Shown here: one piece after another, positions 17,103-26,352 of the stretch
Numbering within the stretch: position 1 is the first letter of the stretch
Layout of the letters: every line of letters starts with the position of its first letter
Assembly: GCA_017513085.1 (NCBI GenBank)
Contig: JAFWDK010000023.1
Span: 24,343-88,342, forward strand
Direction: 5' to 3'
DNA length: 64,000 bases
DNA from: Clostridiales bacterium
Lineage (GTDB): Bacteria; Bacillota; Clostridia; Saccharofermentanales; Saccharofermentanaceae
Translations under genes and position numbers: made by a program
Notes under the pieces: generated by a model
Seen by the model: only the letters and a program-made list of their open reading frames with translations
The model's database searches: none
What the model was told of the DNA's origin: nothing

Positions 17103-19058
17103 TCATTCTAATTCAAAAGCACCTGTGTACAGTTGATAATATTTTCCTTTTTCGGCGATCAGGGATTCGTGGTCACCACGCTCAATGATGTGTCCGTTTT
17201 CGAGTACCATGATCGCTTTACTGTTCTGTACGGTAGACAGACGGTGTGCAATAACGAATACCGTTCTGTTTTCCATGAGCGCATCCATACCTCGCTGAAC
17301 GATAGCCTCGGTACGGGTATCGATGGAACTCGTCGCCTCGTCCAGGATCATGACCGGCGGATCGGCAACCGCTGCTCTGGCAATCGCGATCAACTGACGC
17401 TGACCCTGCGAAAGCTCTGCGCCGTTGGCGGTCAGGACCGTATCGTAGCCTTGCGGAAGCTTGCTGATAAAGTCATGGGCATTCGCCAGCTTGGCCGCCT
17501 CGATGCACTCCTCGTCCGTTGCTTTCAGGTTACCATAGCGGATGTTATCCATGACCGAACCTGTGAAAAGATTCGTCTCCTGAAGCACGATACCCAATGA
17601 GTGTCGAAGATCCGCTTTCTTGATCTTGTTGATGTTGATATCATCGTATCGGATCTTACCATCCGCAATATCGTAGAAACGGTTGATCAGGTTCGTGATC
17701 GTCGTCTTGCCGGCACCTGTCGCGCCAACAAAAGCGATCTTCTGTCCTGGTTTGGCAAAGAGCGATACATCATAGAGGACCTGCTTCTTGCCATCATAAC
17801 TGAAGTCCACATCGAACAACCGGACATCGCCGCTTACCTCTTTATAGGTCAGAGTGCCATCTCCATGAGGATGCTTCCAGGCCCAGACATAGTCTTTACT
17901 GTGCTTATGGGCGAGTGCCTCCTCCTCGGAAACTTCGGTCAGTTCTTCACCATTCTTCTTGCAGTGTACCAGCGTAACATATCCTTCATCCGTCTCGGAC
18001 TTTTCATCCATCAGTTTGAAGATACGACCGGCTCCGGCCATCGCCATGATGATTGCATTCATCTGCTGGGAAACCTGGGATACCGGCATAACAAATGCTT
18101 TGGTAAGTTGCAGGAAGGAAGCGATAACACCGACTGTAATGGCCTTTACCCCACACTGAATAGCCAGGAATCCACCTACGAAAGCCACGAGTACATAAAG
18201 GACATTTCCGATATTACCCATGATCGGCATCAGGATGTTGGCAAAGATGTTAGCCTTTGTCGCATTCTCGCAAAGTTCTCCGTTCTTCTTGTCAAAAGCA
18301 TCTTTCGCGCGATCTTCGTATGTGAAAACTTTTACGACCTTCTGTCCGTTGACCATCTCTTCGATGTAACCGTTTACATCGCCAAGCGATGCCTGCTGCT
18401 TCACAAAATACGTTGCACTCTTTCCACCGATCTTGCCCATAAAGAAGATCATGGCAAATGTGCCAAGCAAAACCATGATCGTCAGCTGCCAGCAGGTCAC
18501 GATCATACCGACCAGCGTGGCAATGATCGTAATGGCGGAAGAAACCATGGACGGGAAACTCTGGGAGATCATCTGCCGCAAGGTGTCTACGTCGTTGGTA
18601 TAGTGGCTCATGACATCTCCGTGCGAGTGTGTATCGAAATAGGAGATCGGAAGAGTCTGCATATGCTTGAACATGTCGTCACGCACATTCTGCAATACAT
18701 TCTGCGAGATCACCAGCATGATCTGACCCTGGAAAAGGTTGGCGATCACGCCGAAGCCGAACAATACGGCGACGATCCGGATCCATGTCAGAAGACTGGA
18801 GAAATCCACCGCGTCTCTTCCCGAGATCGTTGCCCGTGTCAGAAGCGGATCGATATAGTCATCGATCAGGTTCTTGATGAACATATTTCCCAGAACAGAA
18901 GTTACTGAAGCGACAATAATACATATAAATACGATACCCAGAAGGATCTTGTATTTTCCTGTCAGATACGAAAGCAGTCTCTTGACCAGTTTCATGGAGA
19001 TCGGGTTTTTCTTTAAGTCCTCCCGATTCATAGGACGTGCTCCTCTCGGCGGCGGCAT
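17103..19058 (-). CDS. ABC exporter half-transporter with consensus Walker B
   Basis: A 651-residue half-transporter: six membrane helices (about residues 35-330) and an ATPase domain with GATGAGKTT (Walker A), ELSQGQRQL (signature) and MILDEATSSID (Walker B with catalytic Glu). Its signature has Q in place of the second residue of the usual SGGQ pair. An insert of about 50 residues (near 355-405, containing HKHSKDYVWAWKHPHGDG) separates the two domains, longer than usual. It starts at a TAATG overlap with the partner gene and follows AAAGGAGG. With that partner it forms a heterodimeric exporter of the TM287/288 or BmrCD type, probably for drugs or lipophilic compounds. Confidence 0.88.
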   Translation of the reverse strand: MPPPRGARPMNREDLKKNPISMKLVKRLLSYLTGKYKILLGIVFICIIVASVTSVLGNMFIKNLIDDYIDPLLTRATISGRDAVDFSSLLTWIRIVAVLFGFGVIANLFQGQIMLVISQNVLQNVRDDMFKHMQTLPISYFDTHSHGDVMSHYTNDVDTLRQMISQSFPSMVSSAITIIATLVGMIVTCWQLTIMVLLGTFAMIFFMGKIGGKSATYFVKQQASLGDVNGYIEEMVNGQKVVKVFTYEDRAKDAFDKKNGELCENATKANIFANILMPIMGNIGNVLYVLVAFVGGFLAIQCGVKAITVGVIASFLQLTKAFVMPVSQVSQQMNAIIMAMAGAGRIFKLMDEKSETDEGYVTLVHCKKNGEELTEVSEEEALAHKHSKDYVWAWKHPHGDGTLTYKEVSGDVRLFDVDFSYDGKKQVLYDVSLFAKPGQKIAFVGATGAGKTTITNLINRFYDIADGKIRYDDININKIKKADLRHSLGIVLQETNLFTGSVMDNIRYGNLKATDEECIEAAKLANAHDFISKLPQGYDTVLTANGAELSQGQRQLIAIARAAVADPPVMILDEATSSIDTRTEAIVQRGMDALMENRTVFVIAHRLSTVQNSKAIMVLENGHIIERGDHESLIAEKGKYYQLYTGAFELE

Positions 19059-20785
19059 TACTGATCGCCTCCTTTCTTCTGGGATTCATACACTTCTTTA
19101 TAGATCTCATTATTCGCCAGCAGCTCCTCATGAGTACCCACCGCATTAATCTTACCGTTATCGATAACGATGATCTTGTCGGCATGTTCCACAGAGGAAA
19201 TACGCTGTGCAATGATCAGCTTGGTCGTACCCGGGATATACTCGGCAAACCCTTTCTGGATCTGTGCGTCGGTAGCTGTATCGACTGCGCTCGTAGAGTC
19301 ATCGAGGATCAGGATCTTCGGATTCTTAAGAAGCGCTCTGGCAATACAGAGTCTCTGCTTCTGTCCACCGGAAACATTGGTACCGCCCTGCTCGATATAG
19401 GTATCATATCCATCCGGAAAAGCACTGATAAACGAGTCTGCCTGTGCGATCTTGCATGCGTGGATCATCTCTTCATCTGTCGCATTCGGATTACCCCAAC
19501 GGAGATTTTCCTTGATCGTTCCGGAAAATAATACGTTCTTCTGCAGCACCATCGCCACATTATCACGGATGACATTCAAGTCGTACTCCCGTACATCCAC
19601 ACCGCCGACCTTGACAGATCCGTCGGTAACATCGTAAAGACGCGGGATCAACTGTACGAAAGATGATTTTCCGCTTCCTGTACCACCGATGATACCTACG
19701 GTCTCACCGGACTTGATATGCAGATCGATATCTGACAGGCAGCTCTTCTCTTTTTTCTTGGAATAGCTGAAGAATACGTCATTAAAATCAATGGAACCAT
19801 CCTTGACTTCCATGACCGGATTCTCCGGATTCGTGATATCCGGCTGCTCGTTCAGGATCTCCGAGATACGTTCGGCCGAAGCACGTGAAATAACGATCAT
19901 AACAATGATCATGGAAACCATCATAAGACTCATCAGGATCTGCATGGTATAGGAGAACATACTGCTGAGCTCACCTGTCGTCATATCTTTATTCACGACC
20001 AGTCTTGCGCCGACCCAGGAGATCAGAAGCATCGCGGAATAGATGCTGGCCATCATAAGCGGTCCGTTGAAATTCAGGGCTCGTTCAGCTTTGACCGAAT
20101 CATCGCGGATGCTTTTGGAAACGGAAGTAAACTTCTCGATCTCATGATCCTCTCTTACGAAAGACTTGACCACGCGGATGCCACGGACATTCTCCTGCAC
20201 AACATTGTTCATCAGGTCAAACTTCTTAAACATACGGACAAAAATCGGATGCGCATAGCGGAAGATCAGGACCAGACCGATCATCAGGACCGGAGCGATG
20301 CCAAGAAGGATCAACGCCACTTTCGCATTGATATAAAAGCTCGCGCACATGGCAAAGATCAGCATGATCGGTGCACGGACAGCAATACGGATCACCATCT
20401 GGTAAGCATTCTGAACGTTCGTGACATCTGTCGTCAGTCTCGTGATAATGCTTGATGTCTTGAACTTATCGATATTGGAAAACGAGAAGTTCTGAAGATT
20501 ATGGAACATATCATGTCGTAAATTCTTCGCAAAACCGGCGCTGGCTTTGGCCGCTTCTTTTCCGGAAAGCGCGCCGAACGCCATGGATGCAAACATACAA
20601 ACGAGAAGCAGAACGCCCATCTTCCAGACGTACCCCATATCACTCTTCTCGATACCATTGTCGATCAGTTTCGACATTAGAAGCGGCATAAGAACTTCCA
20701 TTACCACTTCGCAGGAAACGAGGATCGGCGCAAGAAGCGAGGATCTCTTGTATTCCCTTACGGATTTTAACAGTCGTTTTATCAT
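19058..20785 (-). CDS. ABC exporter half-transporter with degenerate Walker B
   Basis: A 575-residue half-transporter with six membrane helices and an ATPase domain: GGTGSGKSS (Walker A), NVSGGQKQR (good signature) and ILILDDSTSAVD, where the catalytic Glu is replaced by Asp. That change marks the non-hydrolysing site of heterodimeric exporters. The partner gene behind it has the intact Glu but a weaker signature, the complementary pattern. Its start overlaps the MarR gene by 4 bp (ATGA). The context suggests an efflux pump induced by a MarR ligand; the substrate is unknown. Confidence 0.9.
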   Translation of the reverse strand: MIKRLLKSVREYKRSSLLAPILVSCEVVMEVLMPLLMSKLIDNGIEKSDMGYVWKMGVLLLVCMFASMAFGALSGKEAAKASAGFAKNLRHDMFHNLQNFSFSNIDKFKTSSIITRLTTDVTNVQNAYQMVIRIAVRAPIMLIFAMCASFYINAKVALILLGIAPVLMIGLVLIFRYAHPIFVRMFKKFDLMNNVVQENVRGIRVVKSFVREDHEIEKFTSVSKSIRDDSVKAERALNFNGPLMMASIYSAMLLISWVGARLVVNKDMTTGELSSMFSYTMQILMSLMMVSMIIVMIVISRASAERISEILNEQPDITNPENPVMEVKDGSIDFNDVFFSYSKKKEKSCLSDIDLHIKSGETVGIIGGTGSGKSSFVQLIPRLYDVTDGSVKVGGVDVREYDLNVIRDNVAMVLQKNVLFSGTIKENLRWGNPNATDEEMIHACKIAQADSFISAFPDGYDTYIEQGGTNVSGGQKQRLCIARALLKNPKILILDDSTSAVDTATDAQIQKGFAEYIPGTTKLIIAQRISSVEHADKIIVIDNGKINAVGTHEELLANNEIYKEVYESQKKGGDQ

Positions 20786-21270
20786 TCTTCTAAATTCCTT
20801 ATCATTCTTTGTGTCAGTTCAATGTAAGTCTGTATTTCTTCTTCACTAAGTCCCCGGACCAGTTTTTTCTCCACACCTGCGATGGTCGAATCGACCTTTT
20901 TCTTCGCCTGTCGTGCCTGCTCGGTCACGATGATCCTCTTCATCCGGGCATCTTTCTCTTCGCACTCACGGCGGATCGCGCCACGCTGCTCCAAAAGTTT
21001 CAAGATTCCGGTCGCTGTGCTGCGCTGGATATGAAACTCCTGCTCGATGTCCTTCTGATAGACGGCATTTCCGAGTTCAAACTGGTAATTCAAATACCCC
21101 ATAACGTGTGCCTGGACTGCAGTCAGCCTTCCCTCTGCGCAAGAAGCAAATTCCTGATCCAATGCTTCATCAATGGTCAGACGGATCGACTTGGATAAAT
21201 GGCGCACATAAGGTCCCATCCGGATCTCTTTTCCGAGGCCGTTAGGTAAAGACCTATTCTCAATCGGCAT
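20782..21270 (-). CDS. MarR family transcriptional regulator
   Basis: A 162-residue winged helix-turn-helix protein. The recognition region reads QKDIEQEFHIQRSTATGILKLLEQRGAIRREC and is followed by a wing with DARMKRIIVTEQA. It is the first gene of the operon with the exporter pair and overlaps the next gene by 4 bp. Two near-identical palindromes lie between the promoter and the gene, so it is probably an autorepressor released by a substrate of the pump. The ATG at 21270 is my choice; a longer TTG start at 21318 or a shorter ATG at MGPYVRH are alternatives because no ribosome binding site is ideal. Confidence 0.88.
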   Translation of the reverse strand: MPIENRSLPNGLGKEIRMGPYVRHLSKSIRLTIDEALDQEFASCAEGRLTAVQAHVMGYLNYQFELGNAVYQKDIEQEFHIQRSTATGILKLLEQRGAIRRECEEKDARMKRIIVTEQARQAKKKVDSTIAGVEKKLVRGLSEEEIQTYIELTQRMIRNLEE

Positions 21271-21322
21271 ATTGTCTGATACACTCCCCCTCTTTTCCAA
21301 AATGGATCGTGCCTTCAAAATT

Positions 21323-21336
21323 GTTAGGATGCTAAC
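21323..21336. promoter_or_regulatory. MarR operator 1
   Basis: GTTAG-GATG-CTAAC is a perfect 5+5 inverted repeat just downstream of the promoter. It is one of two copies with centres 21 bp apart, that is, two helical turns. Confidence 0.75.
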
Positions 21337-21343
21337 TTATTTT

Positions 21344-21357
21344 GTTAGGACGCTAAC
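21344..21357. promoter_or_regulatory. MarR operator 2, abutting the -10 box
   Basis: GTTAG-GACG-CTAAC is the second copy of the palindrome and directly touches the -10 box, so binding would block transcription initiation. Confidence 0.75.
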
Positions 21358-21386
21358 ATAATATCTCTTTTGCCGATTCAAGTCAA
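21358..21386 (-). promoter_or_regulatory. Promoter of the MarR-ABC exporter operon
   Basis: On the minus strand TTGACT (21381-21386) and TATTAT (21358-21363) are spaced by exactly 17 nt, a near-consensus vegetative promoter. The two operators lie immediately downstream. Confidence 0.8.
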
Positions 21387-21411
21387 CATGAAAAACTACT
21401 GATCCTGACTG

Positions 21412-22074
21412 TCAGAGGATCTCCCAGATGATCGTGACAGTGTCTGCCACGTCAATATCTTCCGGTTCCATATCTATTCCAAGCGCGCAGTCTTCGGAAA
21501 TACCCGTCATAAATACTTTAGAGCGCTGCATCGTCGTAACTTCCATTCTTACATCTTCAAAGGAATAATCTATATGACGGATCTCTCCCAGAGTCACACC
21601 CGAAGCCGAAGCCAGGATCGTTGCTTTGTTTCTGGCATCGGCGACGGCTCCGGCCAGAAGAAGGTTCTTGGCCGCTTCCTGGTCTTTCACCCTGTAACTG
21701 ACGCGGAATTCAGGTTCTGCCGGACACTTGGCCAGGCAGGTAAATACTTTTCCCAATATCTCCTTATCGGAATCAAAGACAAGACGCAGCTCATGACAAA
21801 AGCGGTATCCCTTGAAACGCTGTTTCCAGACACCATTCTCGTCATAACCCTCGTACTCGGGTTCAATATCAAATCGTACCGTCTTGATCTCCGAAGCGGA
21901 AAAGCCGGCTGCTGCCAGAGATGCTTTCACGGCTTCACTATCTTCGGAAGCACGACGTACCGCTTTTTCATAGTTTTTCTCGACATCACACACAGTAATA
22001 CCGATACAAGTCTGATCCGGTTTAACCTTGATCAAGCCTCTTCCTGTTACACGCATCGTTTTTCTGGCATTCAT
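21412..22074 (-). CDS. SIMPL domain (DUF541) protein
   Basis: A 220-residue protein with the SIMPL pattern: MRVTGRGLIKVKPD at the start, a VRRASEDSEAVKASLAAAGF helix region and a C-terminal ADARNKATILASASGVTLGEI segment. Members of the family are often secreted or periplasmic; this one has no signal peptide and is likely cytoplasmic. The start follows AAAGGAGGAG. It lies 13 bp after surE in the same direction and probably shares its transcript, running toward the MarR promoter. Function is unknown. Confidence 0.8.
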   Translation of the reverse strand: MNARKTMRVTGRGLIKVKPDQTCIGITVCDVEKNYEKAVRRASEDSEAVKASLAAAGFSASEIKTVRFDIEPEYEGYDENGVWKQRFKGYRFCHELRLVFDSDKEILGKVFTCLAKCPAEPEFRVSYRVKDQEAAKNLLLAGAVADARNKATILASASGVTLGEIRHIDYSFEDVRMEVTTMQRSKVFMTGISEDCALGIDMEPEDIDVADTVTIIWEIL

Positions 22075-22087
22075 AGCTTCTCCTCCT

Positions 22088-22834
22088 TTAGCTTATGTTA
22101 TTCACGATCCCGATGGAAACATATCCGTCGATCAGAGCCTGAAGGTCGGTCCCTTCCTCCGCATGATCCCTATCGATCCAGTGGATCGAATATTCTCTGG
22201 TACCGTCAGCATACTCCTGCTCCAGACGATAGTAATCAACATACGGCGTGCCCATACCGACCCTTCTGTCCCGAAGGATGCCCTTGCAATCAGCAAGCGC
22301 GCAATCCGTAAAGTTGACATTGATCACCTTTCCCGGCATCAGATCCGAACCGAAGATCTCTTCCAGAACGATCGGCAGATAGTGATCTGTTACAGCGTGG
22401 CCGGCCCCGCTTGCCCGCTTGTCGAACGCAAAGCCTTCGGAAAAAGCAACGGCCGGATATCCTGTCATCGCTGCATCCAGTGCGGCGGCTACTGTGGCCG
22501 AGTACTGTATATCCGTTCCCACATTAAACCCGTTATTGATTCCCGAGAATACGATGTCCGGCTTCTGCGGCAGGATGCATTGGCATCCGATGCGCACACA
22601 ATCTGAAGGCTGCCCGGAACATGAGAAGGCGTGTACGCCTTCAATGCCCAAATCATAAGGTTTCACCTTAAGCGGAACGTCGATCGTAAGACTGTGCGAA
22701 GCAGCACTGCGCTGTGTATCCGGTGCCACGACCCAGACCTCTCCATAGTTCAAAGCCGCCTGTGCAAGGCGCGCTAAACCGTCGGATCCGATCCCGTCAT
22801 CGTTGACAATAAGTATCCTTCTGTTTTTTCCCAT
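22088..22834 (-). CDS. surE: 5'/3'-nucleotidase SurE
   Basis: A 248-residue metal-dependent phosphatase that removes phosphate from nucleoside monophosphates. It opens with the SurE metal motif ILIVNDDGIGSDGL, followed by VAPDTQRSAASHSLT and the conserved FSGINNGFNVGTD. Length is normal for the family. It lies between the Dabb and SIMPL genes in a three-gene run on the minus strand. The start is weakly supported by AGGGAAAAATC. Identification is firm. Confidence 0.92.
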   Translation of the reverse strand: MGKNRRILIVNDDGIGSDGLARLAQAALNYGEVWVVAPDTQRSAASHSLTIDVPLKVKPYDLGIEGVHAFSCSGQPSDCVRIGCQCILPQKPDIVFSGINNGFNVGTDIQYSATVAAALDAAMTGYPAVAFSEGFAFDKRASGAGHAVTDHYLPIVLEEIFGSDLMPGKVINVNFTDCALADCKGILRDRRVGMGTPYVDYYRLEQEYADGTREYSIHWIDRDHAEEGTDLQALIDGYVSIGIVNNIS

Positions 22835-22852
22835 GATTTTTCCCTGACCCGC

Positions 22853-23155
22853 TCAGACTTCAAAATCGAAGCAGCTTCTGATCTTCGCATATGGGCGGAC
22901 TTTTCCGCTCGCTACGGCTACGTGATCCGGATGCACGGCATAGCCGGCAAGCGCCGCTTCATCTTCAAAAGTGGAATCCAGCATCAGGTCTGTATTCGAG
23001 CTTGCCAATCCTTCGGTCAGCACTTTGATCTCGATCAGCCCCGGAATTTTTCCGGCAAGGCCCTCAAGACCCTCTTTAATATTCTTCTTTACTTCCGCTT
23101 TCTCCTCATGAGAAAGCTCTTCCTTTAACGTCCAGATGATCACATGTTTTACCAT
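22853..23155 (-). CDS. Dabb (stress-responsive alpha/beta barrel) domain protein
   Basis: A 100-residue protein that fits the Dabb ferredoxin-like fold: it begins MVKHVIIWTLKEE, has a LPGLIEIKV-like middle strand and ends with an HPDHVAVASGKVRPY segment. Dabb proteins form dimeric barrels; bacterial members are mostly uncharacterised. It is the first gene of the Dabb-surE-SIMPL run, and a possible -10 (TATGAT) lies about 60 bp upstream. Family assignment is firm and function is open. Confidence 0.82.
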   Translation of the reverse strand: MVKHVIIWTLKEELSHEEKAEVKKNIKEGLEGLAGKIPGLIEIKVLTEGLASSNTDLMLDSTFEDEAALAGYAVHPDHVAVASGKVRPYAKIRSCFDFEV

Positions 23156-23301
23156 AGTAAATTCGCTCCGTTTTTCTGTGTGTTGTTCTTTTTCATCTTA
23201 TCATATACTGCGTCGGAAATGGGATCTTCTTTTTCCGTAATTTCATCCGCAATAGCCGACAGTCAGGTTCTTCTGATAAAGAGTATCATATATATATACT
23301 A

Positions 23302-23310
23302 TGATATAAT
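23302..23310 (+). promoter_or_regulatory. Extended -10 promoter before the SPFH gene
   Basis: TGATATAAT, an extended -10 box, lies 43 bp upstream of the SPFH start inside an AT-rich stretch of alternating TA. No convincing -35 is present. Confidence 0.6.
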
Positions 23311-23353
23311 AGTTTGACATAAAGAATGAGGAGTTCTTTTTAAAAGGAGGAAA

Positions 23354-24418
23354 ATGAATATGTTGAATACGATTTTACGGGTCCTGGGCTTTGCTTTGGT
23401 CCTTGGTGGAATTATTTTATTGGGCTGGAAGTCTTTCCAGAATACCGGAACGGTACCGCAGGGGGTTCCGGCTGCTAAAAAGAAGAGTTTCAAAAAACCG
23501 GCTCTGATTCTGGTTCTGCTCGGCGCTCTGTCTATCATTGCGTCTTTGGCTTTTACCATTATCCCGACGGGTTATACCGGTGTTCGTGTAACTTTCGGTC
23601 AGGTTGAACAGCGCACGCTGAATAACGGTATCAATTTCCAGATCCCCTTGATCCAGGAGATCGTGCTGGTCAACAACAAGCAGCAGGATATCAAGTTTAA
23701 CGATAATGCCATCTCTTCCGAGACCAGCGAGCGTAACACGGTAAACTTCCGCGGCATTACTGTTACCTATCAGATCAATCCGGAAAAGTCCGCTTGGATC
23801 TTCGCTAATGTCACAAACTACGAAGCCGGTCTGGTCAGCGAGTCTCTGGTAGCTTCCGCGATCAAGACCACTTCCAAGACTTTGTCTCCGAACGACTGTA
23901 CCAACCGAAGCATCATTGAGCCGAAAGCCAAGGATAATATTCAAAAATCACTGGATGAGAAATACGGCCCGGATGTCGTATATGTCAACAAAGTCGTAAT
24001 CAACGACGCCGCTTTTGACTCGGAATACGACGAAAAGATCGCTAAGAAACAGCAGGCTCAGATCGATTACGAGACACAGCAGATCGAGAATAAGAAGAAT
24101 ATTGAAAAGGCAGAAGCGGATGCCGCTGTCATGAAGACACAGGCGCAGGCAAAGGCGGAGGCAAAAGTTATTGCTGCACAGGCTGAAGCGGATTCCAACA
24201 AGCTCATCAGCGACTCGATCGATGAGAACGTATTGCGCAACAAGTATTATGAGATCTGGGACGGTAAGCTCCCGGCTACCATTGTCGGCGCCGATGCAGC
24301 AGCTTCAATCCTGATCAATGCAATGCCGACAAACAACTCTACGTCCGGTTCAGGTTCATCCAGTGTAACACCTACACCTGCACCGACGCCTACACCAACT
24401 CCGGCACCGGAGTCCTGA
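23354..24418 (+). CDS. SPFH/prohibitin family membrane protein
   Basis: A 354-residue protein with two N-terminal membrane helices (about residues 7-24 and 50-70), an SPFH domain (about 72-230, starting IPTGYTGVRVTFGQV), an Ala/Glu/Lys-rich coiled coil (about 230-285) and a flexible tail of Thr-Pro repeats. SPFH proteins form membrane-associated oligomeric scaffolds or cages. An in-frame ATG at 23360 is an alternative start, with better spacing from AAAGGAGG. The next gene, a lipoprotein, begins 28 bp later, so the two probably form an operon. Confidence 0.88.
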   Translation: MNMLNTILRVLGFALVLGGIILLGWKSFQNTGTVPQGVPAAKKKSFKKPALILVLLGALSIIASLAFTIIPTGYTGVRVTFGQVEQRTLNNGINFQIPLIQEIVLVNNKQQDIKFNDNAISSETSERNTVNFRGITVTYQINPEKSAWIFANVTNYEAGLVSESLVASAIKTTSKTLSPNDCTNRSIIEPKAKDNIQKSLDEKYGPDVVYVNKVVINDAAFDSEYDEKIAKKQQAQIDYETQQIENKKNIEKAEADAAVMKTQAQAKAEAKVIAAQAEADSNKLISDSIDENVLRNKYYEIWDGKLPATIVGADAAASILINAMPTNNSTSGSGSSSVTPTPAPTPTPTPAPES

Positions 24419-24446
24419 TCAATTATATGAATGGGAGATTAATCTT

Positions 24447-26255
24447 ATGAAACGCAGCATAGCAGCGATTCTTTCACTTTCCATCGTTCTTGGACTTGCC
24501 GGATGCAAGAATAAGGGCGACGAAACCAGAACAGAGAGAAGCACCAGAACGAAAAAGACTGAAATCACCGAGACCGAAGATACGGAGAGTTCTGAAGAAC
24601 CTACTGAAACAGAAAGCGAAACCGAGCCTTCCGAATCATCGGAAACTTCTGAAACAACTGAATCCGAGACATCTGTCGAGTCTGACACATCGGAAACATC
24701 GGATTCTTCCGAGTCTTCGGAATCCTCTAAAGAATCCGAAAGTTCGGAGACTTCAGATACATCCGCGCCCACACCTACACCGGCTTCGATTCCGAAGATC
24801 ACTTTTTCCAACAACCTGAAGAGCCTCGACTTGAAGCGCAGCAACAGGATCCGTGCATATTCCGAACTCTGCCCTTCTGCCGGAGAAAACTCGATGGCTG
24901 AGCTGAAAGAAGAGTTGGAATTCTACCAGATCGGATCCTCTGATTTCTCTAAACTCACTACAGTGACCGATGCTATTTTTGATGGAAGAGCCAGACGCAT
25001 GGATTCCTATTACGATCAGGCGCTTGCAACTTTCCACGACGACGTGCAAGGCCTTACCAGCGATGAGTTCTGGGATTATCGTACGAGAATGTTCCAAACC
25101 CACACCCGCGTTGCTCGGGCAGACAGCCAGATCTATTCTTTTGAGCTGACCGATGGTGTTTCGGACAGTTATTCAACACAGTATTTCAATCTGGATTCTT
25201 CCACCGGAGATTCAATCAAACTTGATGATGTCGTTTTAGACAGAGCCACGATGGCTAAGATCGTCGAGACTCTCCCGATCGGCGAAGGCTACGAAAAAGA
25301 AAACCTTCAACTGGCCTATGCCTCGATCGCTGATGCGCTTTCCAATAATAAAGAGGTAGACTTCCTTCTTTATCCGAACGCGATCCAATTCGCCTACACG
25401 ATCAGAGTATACGATTATGATCAGACATACTTCTGCACCATTCCGACAGTTCTTCTGGGCGGAGTCGTGGATCTGAAATACTTCGGCGCCACCACCAAAA
25501 ACTATTCTCTGGTTTTCGGTTCCAATAATACCTGCGTTTGGGATTTCGACGGTGACAGTACACCCGATGTTTTAAGCATCAACTGTGGAGATGACAACAG
25601 CAAGACGATCGACTTCATGTTCAACAACACCGCCTCGTCCATAACCAAGGAAAACAAAATCTATTCGGACAATGGTTTCTATCCTTTGTACGTAAGCGTT
25701 ACAGATAATGGTACATTTATCTACGTCGGATGTTCCAATGAGGATCCGGTCGATGGTTGCCTGGTCTTCTGTCTTCGCGCAGATGAAAAGATCGAGTTTA
25801 TTGACGAGTGTGAAATTTTTGATTCTATCCCGTACGATCCTTCCAACTGCCGGATCACCCCCAGATGTGATCTCCTCGGGACAGGCCATATGACCGTAAA
25901 CGCTTCTATATTGGGTAATAACGGAATTCCTAAACCTATCGATCCTTTCTACGAAAAGAGCGGCGTGGGTGTTACCGTCAAGGAAATGAAGCTTGCCGGA
26001 TACAGTGAAGAGGGACCTTTGGCCGGCGATACCGTCACGATCCCCAAGGGCACGTCCGTCCGCATGATCGGCATTGATTCCGCAAACGAAATGGCGCTTT
26101 TCACGACATTAAACGAAAATGAATCCGAGAACGTGATGTTCTATATGGCTTGCTGGAAAGAACATTACGATTACTCGGATGAGTATGACTTCTCGATCCA
26201 TTACGATGGCGATTCTGCATATCAGCTCTTTGTCGGCCCAATGTATGCTGACTAA
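24447..26255 (+). CDS. Lipoprotein with Ser/Glu/Thr-rich linker and DUF3298-like region
   Basis: A 602-residue exported lipoprotein: a signal peptide with lipobox GLAGC, then about 90 residues of almost pure Ser, Glu and Thr (about 25-110), a TPTP spacer and a globular part. Within the globular part, STQYFNLDSSTGDSIKLDDVV resembles the DUF3298 (RsiV C-terminal) motif, and a WDFDGDSTPDVLSINCGDD segment resembles calcium-binding FG-GAP/VCBS repeats. The start follows GGGAG. It is co-oriented with the SPFH gene and ends at a strong terminator. A surface sensing or binding role is possible; the specific function is unknown. Confidence 0.7.
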   Translation: MKRSIAAILSLSIVLGLAGCKNKGDETRTERSTRTKKTEITETEDTESSEEPTETESETEPSESSETSETTESETSVESDTSETSDSSESSESSKESESSETSDTSAPTPTPASIPKITFSNNLKSLDLKRSNRIRAYSELCPSAGENSMAELKEELEFYQIGSSDFSKLTTVTDAIFDGRARRMDSYYDQALATFHDDVQGLTSDEFWDYRTRMFQTHTRVARADSQIYSFELTDGVSDSYSTQYFNLDSSTGDSIKLDDVVLDRATMAKIVETLPIGEGYEKENLQLAYASIADALSNNKEVDFLLYPNAIQFAYTIRVYDYDQTYFCTIPTVLLGGVVDLKYFGATTKNYSLVFGSNNTCVWDFDGDSTPDVLSINCGDDNSKTIDFMFNNTASSITKENKIYSDNGFYPLYVSVTDNGTFIYVGCSNEDPVDGCLVFCLRADEKIEFIDECEIFDSIPYDPSNCRITPRCDLLGTGHMTVNASILGNNGIPKPIDPFYEKSGVGVTVKEMKLAGYSEEGPLAGDTVTIPKGTSVRMIGIDSANEMALFTTLNENESENVMFYMACWKEHYDYSDEYDFSIHYDGDSAYQLFVGPMYAD

Positions 26256-26282
26256 GCAAATCTGAACCATACGCATCAAATC

Positions 26283-26313
26283 AAAAGGCGCTGCCATTGA
26301 GACAGCGCCTTTT
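26283..26313 (+). terminator. Bidirectional terminator between lipoprotein and serA
   Basis: AAAAGGCGCTG pairs perfectly with CAGCGCCTTTT (11 bp, 9-nt loop), followed by ATTTG. The A/T flanks let it work for both the plus-strand lipoprotein and the minus-strand serA gene. Confidence 0.85.
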
Positions 26314-26352
26314 ATTTGTCATGTATCTGATCCGTCAATGATGTGATGCTTC

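Noticed and set aside
17601..18908. A 435-codon plus-strand frame
   Set aside because: It is antisense to the ABC exporter gene.
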